NCBI GenBank assembly: GCA_021325195.1
Contig: JAJPHQ010000032.1
Span: forward strand, 29,119 to 93,118
Direction of reading: 5' to 3'
DNA from: Gammaproteobacteria bacterium
GTDB lineage: Bacteria > Pseudomonadota > Gammaproteobacteria > Xanthomonadales > Rhodanobacteraceae
DNA: 64,000 nt
Both the position numbers and the translations under genes were made by a program. A model generated the notes under the pieces. The model saw only the letters and a list, made by a program, of their open reading frames with translations. It was not told the DNA's origin and did not search any database. This document shows, piece by piece, positions 48,254 to 60,940 of this stretch; the first letter of the stretch is position 1; the number at the start of each line of letters is the position of its first letter.

Positions 48254-48724
48254 TCAAATCTCGGCGACCAGTTGCTCGATCAGCGCCTTGTGGGTGCCGG
48301 CGTCGATCTCGCGGCCGAGGATCCTCTCTGCACCCTGCACCGCGAGCGTGGCGACCTGGCCGCGCAGTTCGGCGCGCACGCGGTGCGCCATGTTCTCGAT
48401 CTCGGCCTGGGCCTGGGCCTTCTGCCTGGCCGCTTCCAGCAGCGCGTCGGCGCGCGCCTTGTCCACGATCTGCGCGGCCTGCTGGTTGGCGCGCTCGATG
48501 ATCATCGCGGCCTCGGCGCGGGCCTTCCTGACTTCCTCGGCGGCGCGCGTGTCGGCCTCGGCCAGTTCCCGGCGCGCGCGGTCGGCGGCTTCCAGGCCTT
48601 CCGCGATCTTGTGCTGGCGCTCCTCGATCGCCCGCGTGAGCGGCGGCCAGACGAACCGCATCGTGAGTGCGATCATGATCAAGAACGCGATCACCTCGCC
48701 GATCAGGGTTGCATTGATCTCCAT
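48254..48724 (-). CDS. atpF: ATP synthase b subunit
   Basis: A 156-residue peripheral-stalk subunit (E. coli 156). One N-terminal membrane helix ([23 protein letters not shown]) is followed by a long charged amphipathic helix ([20 protein letters not shown] to the end) that dimerises and binds subunit delta. All features of the single-b type are present. Confidence 0.97.
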   Translation of the reverse strand: MEINATLIGEVIAFLIMIALTMRFVWPPLTRAIEERQHKIAEGLEAADRARRELAEADTRAAEEVRKARAEAAMIIERANQQAAQIVDKARADALLEAARQKAQAQAEIENMAHRVRAELRGQVATLAVQGAERILGREIDAGTHKALIEQLVAEI

Positions 48725-48769
48725 TGCGGTACTACCTGCCTGGATTCTGGTCTCGTGACGATTTGCGCG

Positions 48770-49129
<360 letters not shown>

Positions 49130-49957
49130 TCAGTGGTGCTGTTGCGCCATCGCGATGTAGGTGACGGCGAGGTACATGAAAATGAAGGCCTGGATCACGA
49201 TGATCAGGAGTTCGACGAAACTCCACGCGAGATAGCCCAGGATGCCGATGGGATACCACAGCGACAGGAAGTGGGCCATCAGACCGGCGATCAGCATGAA
49301 CAACAGGTCGCCCGCGAAGATGTTGCCGAACAGTCGAAGTGCGAGACTGACCGGCTGGGTGACCATCTCGATCACGAACATCAGGATGTTGAAGGGCGCC
49401 AGCAGCACCTTCACGAAAACGTTTTTCGCCGTGAAAGGGTGCGACACCGCGCCCTTGAAATAGCCGACGATGCCCTTGGCCTTCATCCCGTAGAACAGGG
49501 TCAGGATCAGCACGGTCAGCGACATCGCGAAGGTCATGTTGACGTCGGCCGTCGGCACCGGGCGGAAGTGCGTGGCGCCGGTGGCTTTTGCCGCGGCCGG
49601 GATCAGATCCACCGGCAGCACGTCCATGAGGTTCATGAACAGGATCCAGAAGAAGATGGTCAGCGCCAGCGGCCCCAGGAACTTGCGGCTGCCGTGCCAT
49701 GCATCCTTCACCTGACCGTCGACGAATTCGAGCGCAAGCTCGATGAACGCCTGGCCCTTGCCCGGAACGCCCGAGGTCGCGCGACGCGCGAACCACCAGA
49801 ACCAGGTCAAGAAGATGAAACCCAGCACCAGCGACATGATCAAGGTGTCGACGTGGAGCGAGGCCACGCCTCCGGCTTGCGTCACCGGCGCATTCCAGAA
49901 GGTCAGGTGATGCTGGATGTATTCGGTGAAGGACTCACCGCCGGATTCGGCACTCAC
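49130..49957 (-). CDS. atpB: ATP synthase a subunit
   Basis: A 275-residue membrane subunit forming the proton half-channels (E. coli 271). FITWFWW-like TM1, the segment with the essential Arg in SLALRLFGNIFAGDLL, and SFVELLIIVIQAFIFMYLAVTYI in the last helix are conserved. It follows atpI by 52 nt. Confidence 0.97.
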   Translation of the reverse strand: MSAESGGESFTEYIQHHLTFWNAPVTQAGGVASLHVDTLIMSLVLGFIFLTWFWWFARRATSGVPGKGQAFIELALEFVDGQVKDAWHGSRKFLGPLALTIFFWILFMNLMDVLPVDLIPAAAKATGATHFRPVPTADVNMTFAMSLTVLILTLFYGMKAKGIVGYFKGAVSHPFTAKNVFVKVLLAPFNILMFVIEMVTQPVSLALRLFGNIFAGDLLFMLIAGLMAHFLSLWYPIGILGYLAWSFVELLIIVIQAFIFMYLAVTYIAMAQQHH

Positions 49958-50009
49958 TCGTTCATCCTCGATCGTCGCGCCGCGACACGTCCGACGGGCG
50001 CCGACGCGC

Positions 50010-50378
50010 TCAGCGCTTTAATCCCAGAACCACCAGGTTGACCAATACCGCGGCCACCAGGCCAATCAGCGCTGGCAGCGCCGGCAGCCTCCAGTACGCA
50101 AGGATCAGGTAAAAGCCGACGATCACCACGATCCATTTCAGCAAGGTCCCGACGGCGAAACGTGCCAGCATCGAACCCGGCCCCGCCAGCGCGGGCGCGA
50201 AGACACGCAGCGCCAGCAGGCAGGTTCCCGCCACGATCAGCAGACCTCCCGCAAGCGCCGCCACCGCCGCATGAACACCCTGTACCAGAAAAGCCAGGCC
50301 GGCAACCACCGCCACCGCTGCTTGCGCCAGCACGACTTGTAAGGCGAGCCGCCTGCCGGCGGCCAGGGAATTGTCCAC
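50010..50378 (-). CDS. atpI: ATP synthase subunit I (assembly factor)
   Basis: A 122-residue four-helix membrane protein. The helices include VVLAQAAVAVVAGLAFLVQG, VAALAGGLLIVAGTCLLAL, TLLKWIVVIVGFYLILAY and LIGLVAAVLVNLVVLGL. Position as the first gene of the atp operon and topology fit AtpI, which aids c-ring assembly. The start is GTG at 50378. Confidence 0.9.
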   Translation of the reverse strand: MDNSLAAGRRLALQVVLAQAAVAVVAGLAFLVQGVHAAVAALAGGLLIVAGTCLLALRVFAPALAGPGSMLARFAVGTLLKWIVVIVGFYLILAYWRLPALPALIGLVAAVLVNLVVLGLKR

Positions 50379-50690
50379 GTCTCGATGTCCCGCCCCGATG
50401 CCGCGAAAACCTCACGGTCAAGCTTGAAAATGATAGCAGCGGCGCGGACCGCGCCGCAAGCGGATGGGCCGGATTTTCAGTCGGTTATCAAGGGATCGCG
50501 GCGGCTTTGACGGCCTGTCCGGGCCAGAACCGCGCGCGTCGTTCGAACCGTATCCGCCGCTCTCGCTCGCTCACCTCACCCCTGCACTCGAATTGCCGAC
50601 ATCGACCGTCTTGACGGAGAGCGCATTTTCTTTTCTGGATCCCGGCTCAGCGCACATCCCCGTGCTGGCCGCGATGACGCCTTCCTGTCG
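50379..50690. other. Intergenic region between mnmE and the atp operon, no gene seen
   Basis: About 310 nt with no credible ORF. It includes the candidate atp operon promoter near 50430-50459. The rest carries no recognisable repeat or terminator with a T tract. Confidence 0.5.
50430..50459 (-). promoter_or_regulatory. Candidate sigma-70 promoter of the atp operon
   Basis: On the minus strand TTGCGG and TATCAT are separated by 18 nt, 52 nt before the atpI start codon. Confidence 0.45.
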
Positions 50691-52034
50691 TCACTTGCCG
50701 ATGCAGAAGGTGGAGAAGATCGCGCCCAGCAGGTCTTCGCTGGTGAACTCGCCGGTGATTTCGCCCAGCGCGCGGTGTGCCGCGCGCAGCTCCTCGGCGG
50801 CCAGCTCCACCGCCGGAGCCGCTTCCAGCGTGGCGATGGCCGCTGCGAGGCGCTCGCGCGCCCGTTGCAGCGCCTGCACGTGCCGCGCACGCGCGCTGAA
50901 CGCGCCTTCGGCCTCGCCGCCCGTTGCAAGGCGCTTCAACTCCTCGCGCAGCAGCTCGATGCCGCTGCCGGTTTTCGCCGACAGCGCGATGCTGACCTGG
51001 CCCTCATGCTCCCGTCGTGTGGCCGGCACGCCAGCAAGGTCGATCTTGTTGATGATCACGATCCGTGTCGCCGTGCCGGGCAGACCGGACAGCAGCGTCG
51101 CATCCGCCGCCTCTTCATCCCGTTCGACCACCAGCAGCGCGGCGTCCGCGCGCCCGAGTTCCGCCCGCGCGCGGCGGATGCCTTCGCTTTCCACCACGTC
51201 GCCCGATTCGCGCAGGCCCGCGGTGTCGGCCAGCGTCAGGGCGACGCCGTCGATCACGATGCTTTCGCGCAGCACGTCCCGGGTGGTGCCGGGGATGTCG
51301 GTGACGATCGCGCGGTCGCCGCCGGCCAGCGCATTCAGCAGGCTCGACTTGCCGACGTTGGGGCGCCCCACGATCACCGCGTGCACGCCGTCGGTGAGGC
51401 GCGCGCCTCTTTGTGCGGCCGCCAGCAGGGCATCGGTTTGGCTGCATGTCGCGCGCAGGCGTCGAATCAGTGCGGGGGGCTGCAGCGATTCGATCGGCTC
51501 GTCTGCGAAATCGATCGCCGCTTCGACCTCGACGCGCAGCGCGATCAGCGCCCTCTGCAACGCCTGCACGCGTGAGGAAAATTCGCCCTGCAGCGAACGC
51601 AGTGCGGCGCGCGCCTGCGCTTCGGACTGCGCCGCGATCAGGTCGGCGACCGCTTCGGCCTGCGCGAGATCCAGCTTGCCGTTCAGGAACGCGCGTTCGG
51701 AAAACTCGCCTGCGCGCGCCGGCCGCGCGCCCAGTTCGCAGGCGCGCCGCACCAGCGCCGCCAGCACCACCGGGCTGCCATGCGCGTGCAGTTCCAGCAC
51801 GTCTTCGCCGGTGAACGAGTGCGGCGCACGGAAATACAGCAGCAGGCCGCGGTCGATGGTTTCACCGCGTGCATCGCGAAACGCGACGAGCCGCGCTTGC
51901 CGCGGCGGCGGCAGGGTGCCGCACAGGCCGTGCGCGATCGAAGCCGCTTGCGCGCCCGACACCCGCACCACGCCGATGCCGCCCCGTCCCGGCGGGGTGG
52001 CGATCGCGGCGATGGTCGGCGGCGCGGCGGTCAT
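50691..52034 (-). CDS. mnmE: tRNA modification GTPase MnmE
   Basis: A 447-residue GTPase that acts with MnmG at tRNA wobble U34. The N-terminal folate-binding domain is IAAIATPPGRGGIGVVRVSG. The inserted G domain has GRPNVGKSSLLNAL (G1), the G2 and G3 segments DIPGTTRDVL and DTAGLRES, and NKIDL (G4). The C-terminal CIGK ends in the essential cysteine. It lies 19 nt after yidC on the same strand. Confidence 0.97.
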   Translation of the reverse strand: MTAAPPTIAAIATPPGRGGIGVVRVSGAQAASIAHGLCGTLPPPRQARLVAFRDARGETIDRGLLLYFRAPHSFTGEDVLELHAHGSPVVLAALVRRACELGARPARAGEFSERAFLNGKLDLAQAEAVADLIAAQSEAQARAALRSLQGEFSSRVQALQRALIALRVEVEAAIDFADEPIESLQPPALIRRLRATCSQTDALLAAAQRGARLTDGVHAVIVGRPNVGKSSLLNALAGGDRAIVTDIPGTTRDVLRESIVIDGVALTLADTAGLRESGDVVESEGIRRARAELGRADAALLVVERDEEAADATLLSGLPGTATRIVIINKIDLAGVPATRREHEGQVSIALSAKTGSGIELLREELKRLATGGEAEGAFSARARHVQALQRARERLAAAIATLEAAPAVELAAEELRAAHRALGEITGEFTSEDLLGAIFSTFCIGK

Positions 52035-52053
52035 GCCGGCGGGTTGCGCGCTT

Positions 52054-53790
52054 TCACGCCCTCGCGCGCGTGTCGGCCCGTTCGATCTTGCGCGTGATGT
52101 ACCACTGCTGCGCCACGCTGGTCAGGCCGTTGATCACGTAATACAGCGTGAGGCCGGACGGGAAGAACGCGAACATCACCGCGAACACGATCGGCATCGC
52201 CTTCATGATCTTCGCCTGGGTCGGGTCCATGCCCTGCACCGGCGTCAGGAACTGCGTCGCGATCATGGTCAGCGTGTACAGCGCCGGCAGCACGAAGTAC
52301 GGATCGGGCGCGGATAGGTCGTGGATCCAGCCGAAGAACGGCGCATGCCGCAGCTCCACGCTGTACATCAAGACGTAGTAGAGCGCGAAGAACACCGGGA
52401 TCTGGACCAGCGTCGGCAGGCAACCGGCCAGCGGATTGATCTTCTCCTTCTGGTACAGCTCCATCATCGCCTGCTGCTGCTTCTGCTTGTCGTCGCCGTA
52501 GCGCTCCTTCAGCGCCGCGATGCGCGGCTGCAGCTTGCGCATCCGGGCGCTGGCCTTGAACTGCGCCTCGGTGAGCTTGAAGAACACCGCCTTGATCAGC
52601 AGCACCAGCAGGATGATCGCGAGTCCCCAGTTGCCGACGAACCCGTGCAGGTGCGAGAGCACCCAGAACAGCGGCTGCGCGATCACGGTGAAGATGCCGT
52701 AATCGACGGTCAGCTCCAGTCCAGGCGCCACCGAGGACAGCTCGTTCTGCAGCTTGGGGCCCACGTACAGCCTCGATTGGACCGTGGCGCGCGCGCCCGG
52801 CGCCACGCTCAAGCCCGGCCCCATCGCGCGGATGATGTAGCGCGTCTTGGCGTCGATACCCGGCTGCGGCGTGATTTCCGCGCTGCTGAACCGCTCGGGA
52901 CGATCCGGCGCCGGAATCCACGCCGACAGGAAGTAGTGCTGGGTCATCGCGATCCAGCCGCCGGTCACCGTGTGGTCGAGCGGTTCCTTGGCGAACTTGT
53001 CGAACGCGAGTTTCTGGTACTTGTCTTCGGGCCCGTACCAGGCGGCACCGGTGAAGCTGAAGCGCTCGGGATCGTAGAACTCCAGGAAGTGCTTGGGCGG
53101 CACCGGCGGTTCGACCCGTTCGATCTGCTCGTAGGCATTGCCATGCCAGGTTTGTATGCCACGGTTGTCGATTTCCTCGCTCAACCCGACGACGTAACTG
53201 CCACGGGTCAGCGTGTAGCGCTTGATCACGCTGACGCCCGAGGCGTCATGCCAGTTCAGCGTGACCACGACCTCGTTGGAACCGGGCGTCAGCGAATAAC
53301 TCGGTGCACCCGCCGTGAACTCGGCCAGATGCGACGGCGCAGCACTGCCTCCGGCGCCGACCAGTCCATCCTGCGCCACGTACCAGCGATCGGCGGTGTC
53401 GTCCAGCAGCCGCACGGGCGAGGTGTCGCCCTTGACCTGCCTGGGGTACTTCAGGAGATCGGCCCGCACGATGCTGCCGCCGCGCGGATCGATCGAGAGG
53501 CGCAGCACGTCATTGCTGGCGATGATCAGATTGCGCGGCGGCGTGACGCTGCCCGCCGCGCCGGTTGCTGCCGGCAGTGCAGGGGTGCCGGATGCGGCGG
53601 CCGTGCTCGCCGCCGGCGCAGCAGCCGACGGCACTTCGTCTTTCGCCGCAACCGGCGCGGCGGGGACCGGAGCGCTTTGTGCCGGTGCCGGCGGTGGCGC
53701 CGCAGGGTAATCCGTTTGCCACTGGTGCCACAGCAGATAGGCGACGAACAGCAACGCCACGACCAGCAGGGTGCGGGTTTGATTGATCAC
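52054..53790 (-). CDS. yidC: Membrane protein insertase YidC
   Basis: A 578-residue inner-membrane insertase that works with or without SecYEG. The N-terminal signal-anchor (TRTLLVVALLFVAYLLWHQW) is followed by a Pro/Ala-rich linker, a large periplasmic beta domain (about 90-350), and the conserved C-terminal five-helix core: VGNWGLAIILLVLLIKAVFF, CLPTLVQIPVFFALYYVL, LTLYYVINGLTSVAQQW. It is the Gram-negative long form. YidD, usually between rnpA and yidC, is missing; only 43 nt separate the two here. Confidence 0.97.
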   Translation of the reverse strand: MINQTRTLLVVALLFVAYLLWHQWQTDYPAAPPPAPAQSAPVPAAPVAAKDEVPSAAAPAASTAAASGTPALPAATGAAGSVTPPRNLIIASNDVLRLSIDPRGGSIVRADLLKYPRQVKGDTSPVRLLDDTADRWYVAQDGLVGAGGSAAPSHLAEFTAGAPSYSLTPGSNEVVVTLNWHDASGVSVIKRYTLTRGSYVVGLSEEIDNRGIQTWHGNAYEQIERVEPPVPPKHFLEFYDPERFSFTGAAWYGPEDKYQKLAFDKFAKEPLDHTVTGGWIAMTQHYFLSAWIPAPDRPERFSSAEITPQPGIDAKTRYIIRAMGPGLSVAPGARATVQSRLYVGPKLQNELSSVAPGLELTVDYGIFTVIAQPLFWVLSHLHGFVGNWGLAIILLVLLIKAVFFKLTEAQFKASARMRKLQPRIAALKERYGDDKQKQQQAMMELYQKEKINPLAGCLPTLVQIPVFFALYYVLMYSVELRHAPFFGWIHDLSAPDPYFVLPALYTLTMIATQFLTPVQGMDPTQAKIMKAMPIVFAVMFAFFPSGLTLYYVINGLTSVAQQWYITRKIERADTRARA

Positions 53791-53833
53791 CGGGAACGAC
53801 TCGTGGAAGCCGCGCCGAGGAGGGATCGGCGGG

Positions 53834-54208
53834 TCAGCCGGCGATTGTGCCGGGCGGCGGCGCCGGCTTCAATGCTTGCAGCCGTTGCCAGGCGGCATCC
53901 AGATCGGCGCGCAGCGCCGCGTTGGGGACGTTGGCCGCGGAGGGTCGGGCGATCACCAGCACGTCCAGCGCCGGCAATCGTGTGCGCAGCGAACGGAACG
54001 ATTCGCGCACCACGCGCTTGATCCGGTTGCGCACCACCGCATGCTTGCTGACCCGGCGCGATACGGCCAAGCCGAGCCTGCACGCCGGAGCGGTGGCGGG
54101 AGCGTGGCGAAGCGTGAAGTGGCGCGTTTCGATCCTGCCGGGGGCGTGCCGCAGCGCGGCGAAGTCGGCGGCACTGCGCAGCCGCGCGCCGGGCGGCAGG
54201 CCGGCCAT
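53834..54208 (-). CDS. rnpA: Ribonuclease P protein component
   Basis: A 124-residue basic protein that assists the RnpB RNA in tRNA 5' maturation. The central RNR-type motif is VSKHAVVRNRIKRVVRESFR, and LGLAVSRRVSKHAV is the preceding strand. The N-terminus RLRSAADFAALRHAPGR corresponds to the usual L(R/K)xxxDF opening. It starts 13 nt after rpmH, the standard arrangement. Confidence 0.93.
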   Translation of the reverse strand: MAGLPPGARLRSAADFAALRHAPGRIETRHFTLRHAPATAPACRLGLAVSRRVSKHAVVRNRIKRVVRESFRSLRTRLPALDVLVIARPSAANVPNAALRADLDAAWQRLQALKPAPPPGTIAG

Positions 54209-54221
54209 GCATGATGGCCGA

Positions 54222-54356
54222 TCAGGGAATCAGGCGCTTGCGGCCCTTGGCCCGGCGCGCGGACAGGACCTTGCGGCCATCGGCGGTCTTCATGCGGGCA
54301 CGAAAACCGTGGGTGCGGGCGCGTTTGATCCGGCTGGGTTGGAAGGTTCGTTTCAT
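54222..54356 (-). CDS. rpmH: 50S ribosomal protein L34
   Basis: A 44-residue protein absent from the ORF track because of its size. Translation from ATG at 54356 gives [20 protein letters not shown], ending KGRKRLIP. This is the standard bacterial L34: strongly basic, with FQPS and RTHGFRARM. It is the promoter-proximal gene of rpmH-rnpA-yidC-mnmE, divergent from dnaA across 218 nt. Confidence 0.98.
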   Translation of the reverse strand: MKRTFQPSRIKRARTHGFRARMKTADGRKVLSARRAKGRKRLIP

Positions 54357-54574
54357 GACTGGCTCGCGTCCCGTGTCGGCGTCGTCTCGGGTCGTAGAAA
54401 AAGGTCCGCGATGCTACGTTTCGCACGGGGTCTTGTCAAGAAAACGCTCGCCGTACCTTTCCGCGTACGCGCCCGAACCGGAGCGGCGCGCGCGGTTTCC
54501 GCAGCCTGCTAGACTTCCCGGTTCGGCCTTCCGTCCACACGCGTGCCGCGTGACATCGGCGACTCCTGGAAGTC

Positions 54575-55885
54575 ATGAGCGATCTCTGGCAACGCTGCCT
54601 GCAACGACTCGAGGGTGAACTCGAGCCCGGCGTGCTGCACACCTGGCTGCAGCCGCTGCAGGCGCGTGACGACGGCGATGCGTTGCGGCTGTATGCGCCC
54701 AACACCTACACGCTCGACATCGTCCGCAACGAATACCTCGCGCGGATCGAAGGCATGCTGCTGGATCTCGCGGGCCGGCGCGTGCCGTTGCGGCTGGAGG
54801 TGGGTTCGGCGGCCGCAAGCCCGCCGGCGGAGCCGCATCCAGCGACGCGCTCGACCAGCCATGCTCCGCACAATCTGGACCCACACTACACTTTCGACAA
54901 TTTCGTCGAGGGCAAATCCAACCAGCTCGGCAAGGCCGCGGCGATGCAGGTGGCGCAGAATCCCGGCCGCGCCTACAACCCGCTGCTTCTGTGCGGCGGC
55001 ACCGGCCTGGGCAAGACGCACCTGATGCAGGCCGCCGGCAACCTGATGCTCCGGCACAACCCGCAGATGAAGCTGCTCTACGTGCACTCGGAGCGTTTCA
55101 CGGGAATGATGATCGAGGCGCTGCGCACCAAGAGCATGGATGATTTCAAGCACCGCTTCCGCTCGGTGGATGCCCTGCTGATCGACGACATCCAGTTCTT
55201 CGCGGGCAAGGACGCGACCCAGGAAGAGTTCTTCCACACCTTCAACACCCTGTACGAATCCAAGCAGCAGATCATCCTGACCTGCGATCGCTATCCCAAG
55301 GAGGTCGAGAACCTGGAGCTGCGGTTGAAGTCGCGGCTGGGCTGGGGGTTGAGCGTCGCGATCGAGCCACCTGATTTCGAAACCCGCGCGGCGATTCTTC
55401 TGGAGAAGGCCCAGACGCGCGGCATCGCGCTGCCCAGCGAGGTGGCGCTGCTGCTGGCCCGGCGCATCCGTTCCAACGTGCGCGAACTGGAAGGTGCGCT
55501 CAACACGGTGGCGGCCCAAGCCAATCTGTCAGGCCGCGGCATCAGCATCGAACTGGTCCAGGAAACCCTGCGCGACCTGCTCAACGTGCACGCCCGCGCG
55601 ATCACGATCCAGAACATCCAGAAGACCGTCGCCGATTATTATCAGCTCAGGCTGTCGGACCTGCTTTCCCAGCGGCGCGTCCGCTCCCTCGCACGGCCCC
55701 GGCAGATTGCGATGGCTTTGGCCAAGGATTTGACCGAACATAGCCTGCCTGAAATCGGCGAGGCCTTCGGAGGCAAGGACCACACCACCGTCATGCATGC
55801 CTGCAAGAAGATCCGCAGCCTGTGCGAAAGCGATATGCGACTGCGCCAGGACTGGGACAAATTGATCCGGATATTGACGGGATAA
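54575..55885 (+). CDS. dnaA: Chromosomal replication initiator protein DnaA
   Basis: A 436-residue AAA+ initiator that binds DnaA boxes and opens oriC. Domain I ([27 protein letters not shown]) is followed by a short linker, domain III with Walker [14 protein letters not shown] and Walker [10 protein letters not shown], and domain IV with the DNA-binding signature [15 protein letters not shown]. The linker (domain II) is short compared with E. coli (467 residues). The 218-nt upstream region shows no good DnaA box, but the dnaA-dnaN gap does. Confidence 0.98.
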   Translation: MSDLWQRCLQRLEGELEPGVLHTWLQPLQARDDGDALRLYAPNTYTLDIVRNEYLARIEGMLLDLAGRRVPLRLEVGSAAASPPAEPHPATRSTSHAPHNLDPHYTFDNFVEGKSNQLGKAAAMQVAQNPGRAYNPLLLCGGTGLGKTHLMQAAGNLMLRHNPQMKLLYVHSERFTGMMIEALRTKSMDDFKHRFRSVDALLIDDIQFFAGKDATQEEFFHTFNTLYESKQQIILTCDRYPKEVENLELRLKSRLGWGLSVAIEPPDFETRAAILLEKAQTRGIALPSEVALLLARRIRSNVRELEGALNTVAAQANLSGRGISIELVQETLRDLLNVHARAITIQNIQKTVADYYQLRLSDLLSQRRVRSLARPRQIAMALAKDLTEHSLPEIGEAFGGKDHTTVMHACKKIRSLCESDMRLRQDWDKLIRILTG

Positions 55886-56093
55886 AGGGATGGACTGCCT
55901 GTGGGTAACCCTTGTCCGACAAAACATCCACAAATTGCGCACCGGAGAAGCCACCGTTTCATGCTGAGCTGGATGTAAAGCAAGCTATTGATTTTGAAAA
56001 TGTAATTTGGTTGTCCCGATATTCACAGCCACTGCTGTTGCTGTTTTATCTACATACGAGACAGAAAACCAGAGACGAGGATTGGGGATCGAT
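55886..56093. other. oriC: Probable oriC: AT-rich dnaA-dnaN intergenic region with DnaA boxes
   Basis: A 208-nt gap far more AT-rich than its surroundings. It contains boxes close to TTATCCACA: TGTGGGTAA (55900-55908, one mismatch, reverse), ACATCCACA (55924-55932, two mismatches), ATATTCACA (56019-56027, two mismatches) and TTATCTACA (56046-56054, one mismatch). ATTGATTTTGAAAATGTAAT at about 55987-56006 is a plausible unwinding tract. Related Xanthomonadales have oriC near dnaA. The boxes are few and degenerate, and part of this region may serve the dnaN promoter instead. Confidence 0.6.
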
Positions 56094-57194
56094 ATGCGTT
56101 TCAGCATTCAGCGGGAAGCCTTGCTCAAGCCGATGCAGCAAGTCGTCGGGGTGGTGGAACGCAGACAGACCCTGCCCGTCCTGGCCAACTTGCTGGTTCA
56201 GGTCAGGGAGAATCGCCTGTCGCTGACGGGAACGGATCTCGAAGTCGAGATGCGGGCCGGCGCTTCGGTGGAGGCTGCCGAGGATGGCGAAATCACGATT
56301 CCGGCGCGCAAGTGGTTTGACATCGTCCGCGCCCTGCCCGATGGCGCCAAGATCGACGTGCAGTTGAAAGGCGATCGGGTGGTCATGGTGGCCGGCCGCA
56401 GTCGTTTCACCCTGACGACGTTGCCGCCGGACGAGTTTCCCACCACCGACGAAATCGAGGTCACCGAAAAGGTTGTGCTGCCCGAAGCCACGTTGCGCAG
56501 GTTGATGGAACGCACCGCTTTCGCGATGGCCAACCAGGACGTCCGCTATTACCTCAACGGTCTGCTCCTGGATTTGCGGGACAGGGATCTCCGCTGCGTG
56601 GCCACCGACGGCCACCGGCTCGCCTTGGCTGAAACCACCTTGGAGAAACCGGTTGCCGGCAAGCGCCAGATCATCATTCCGCGCAAGGGGGTACTGGAAC
56701 TGCTCGGCCTGTTCGAGATGGGCGAAGGAGAAGCCAGCCTGGAGTTCTCTGCAAACCACCTGCGCGTGCGCCGGGGCGATGTGGTGTTCACCTCCAAGCT
56801 GATCGACGGCCGTTTCCCGGATTACGAGGCGGTGATTCCGTTGGGTGCGGACAAGATTTTGCAGGTAGATCGCGATTCGATGCGTAACGCGTTGCAGCGG
56901 GCGGCCATTCTTTCCAACGAGAAATACCGCGGCGTCCGGCTGGAAGTCAGTCCCGGCCGGCTCCGCATCATCGCGCACAACCCCGAACAGGAAGAGGCCC
57001 TCGAGGACATCGAGGCCGAAACCACGGTCAACGACATCGCCATCGGGTTCAACGTCGGCTATCTGCTGGATGCCTTGAGCTCGCTCGAGGATGGCCGAGT
57101 CCACCTGCAGTTGCGGGATGCCCAATCCAGTTGTCTGCTCCGTGGCGCCCAGGATGCCCAAACCCAGCACGTGGTGATGCCGCTTCGACTTTGA
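56094..57194 (+). CDS. dnaN: DNA polymerase III beta subunit (sliding clamp)
   Basis: A 366-residue clamp subunit (same length as E. coli), built of three repeated clamp domains, that tethers polymerase to DNA. MRFSIQREALLKPMQQVVGVVERRQTLPVLAN is the canonical N-terminus, and the C-terminus (QDAQTQHVVMPLRL) is typical. The start at 56094 is clear by homology; the track ORF starts 29 codons earlier inside the putative oriC. Confidence 0.98.
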   Translation: MRFSIQREALLKPMQQVVGVVERRQTLPVLANLLVQVRENRLSLTGTDLEVEMRAGASVEAAEDGEITIPARKWFDIVRALPDGAKIDVQLKGDRVVMVAGRSRFTLTTLPPDEFPTTDEIEVTEKVVLPEATLRRLMERTAFAMANQDVRYYLNGLLLDLRDRDLRCVATDGHRLALAETTLEKPVAGKRQIIIPRKGVLELLGLFEMGEGEASLEFSANHLRVRRGDVVFTSKLIDGRFPDYEAVIPLGADKILQVDRDSMRNALQRAAILSNEKYRGVRLEVSPGRLRIIAHNPEQEEALEDIEAETTVNDIAIGFNVGYLLDALSSLEDGRVHLQLRDAQSSCLLRGAQDAQTQHVVMPLRL

Positions 57195-57231
57195 GACCGT
57201 CGCCTTTCAAGCGCGACCGGAGCACGCCGCG

Positions 57232-58320
57232 GTGAGGATCGACTTCCTCCGCGTCCACCATTTGCGCTGCTTCGAGCATGTCGAATTCGAACCTGGACCC
57301 GGTATCAATTGGCTGACAGGTCCGAACGGGTCCGGCAAGACCACCTTGCTGGAAGCCGCCCACCTTCTTTCACGCGGACGTTCCTTTCGAGGCGGAGGGC
57401 GGACGGCACTGTGTCGGCATGGAAAGGCAGAATATGCAGTCCATGCCGTGGTGAGCAGCCACCATCGCACCCGCAAAGTCGGTCTGGCAAGGCAACGGGA
57501 CGCTTGGGTGGCTCGGCAGGACGGTCTGGAATTGCCTTCGCTTGCTCCCCTGTTTGAATCCTGCCCTGTCGTGAGTTTTGAACCCGGCAGTCAGGCGCTG
57601 GTATCCGGCCCCGCCGAAGAGCGCCGCCGTTTTCTCGACTGGTGCGTGTTCCACGTGGAACAAGCCTCGCTTGCCTTGTGGCGCATCTATCGGCGCCTCC
57701 TGCGCCAGCGCAATGTTCTGTTGCACGATGGCGCCACAGATGCCCAATTCGAGCCCTGGGAACACGATCTCGACAGGGTGGCGGTTCAGATCGACTGCCT
57801 CCGACGTGACTGCCTTGCCGCCATGAAGCCGTATTTGCTGCAGGAAATGTCCAGGCTGGTGCCGGAACTGGGGGAGGGGCGGGTGCGTTATCGCTCCGGC
57901 TGGGACGATTCCAGCCGTTTGCTCGAGCAACTGGCGCAGCGGCGCGATCGTGACAGGGAGCGGGGATACACCACCTTGGGACCCCACCGGGGTGATTGGG
58001 GTCTCGAGTTCGAGCAAATCGCGAATCGCGAGCATCTGTCGCGGGGTCAGGCCAAGGCCATCGCCCTGGCCTGCGTCTTGGCTCAGGCCGAATGGTTCGT
58101 GGCGGCGAAGGGGGAGTACCCACTGGTTTGCCTAGATGACCTGCATTCGGAACTGGACCCGCCGCACGTGGCAAAGGTGGTCGAAAGGCTGAACAGTCAG
58201 CCCATGCAGGCCTGGGTGACCTCCACCGTAGAGCCCGGCGCCATGGGCCAGGCAGTGCCTGAATCGGTTCGTGTGTTTCACGTGGAACACACGCAGGTTC
58301 GGCGCGAATGGCCGCCATGA
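57232..58320 (+). CDS. recF: DNA replication and repair protein RecF
   Basis: A 362-residue SMC-like ATPase that loads RecA at gaps. Walker A is LTGPNGSGKTTLLEAAHLLS. The RecF block YTTLGPHRGDW and the signature LSRGQAKAIALACVLAQ are intact, and the Walker B is LVCLDDLHSELD. It uses a GTG start and lies 37 nt after dnaN, the standard order. Confidence 0.96.
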   Translation: MRIDFLRVHHLRCFEHVEFEPGPGINWLTGPNGSGKTTLLEAAHLLSRGRSFRGGGRTALCRHGKAEYAVHAVVSSHHRTRKVGLARQRDAWVARQDGLELPSLAPLFESCPVVSFEPGSQALVSGPAEERRRFLDWCVFHVEQASLALWRIYRRLLRQRNVLLHDGATDAQFEPWEHDLDRVAVQIDCLRRDCLAAMKPYLLQEMSRLVPELGEGRVRYRSGWDDSSRLLEQLAQRRDRDRERGYTTLGPHRGDWGLEFEQIANREHLSRGQAKAIALACVLAQAEWFVAAKGEYPLVCLDDLHSELDPPHVAKVVERLNSQPMQAWVTSTVEPGAMGQAVPESVRVFHVEHTQVRREWPP

Positions 58321-58346
58321 ATGCCGGATCATTCACGGTATAATGA

Positions 58347-60806
<2,460 letters not shown>

Positions 60807-60940
60807 TCGTAGAAATCTCCGTCCGCGGACGGGGCAACGGGAAAACAACATTTTCGTACTTGAGCTTTGCTTCCCGACCGGGTTACCCTGATCTTCCTGT
60901 CCGCGTTTCCCCACCAACACTGCATTCGAGAGGATTTCCC

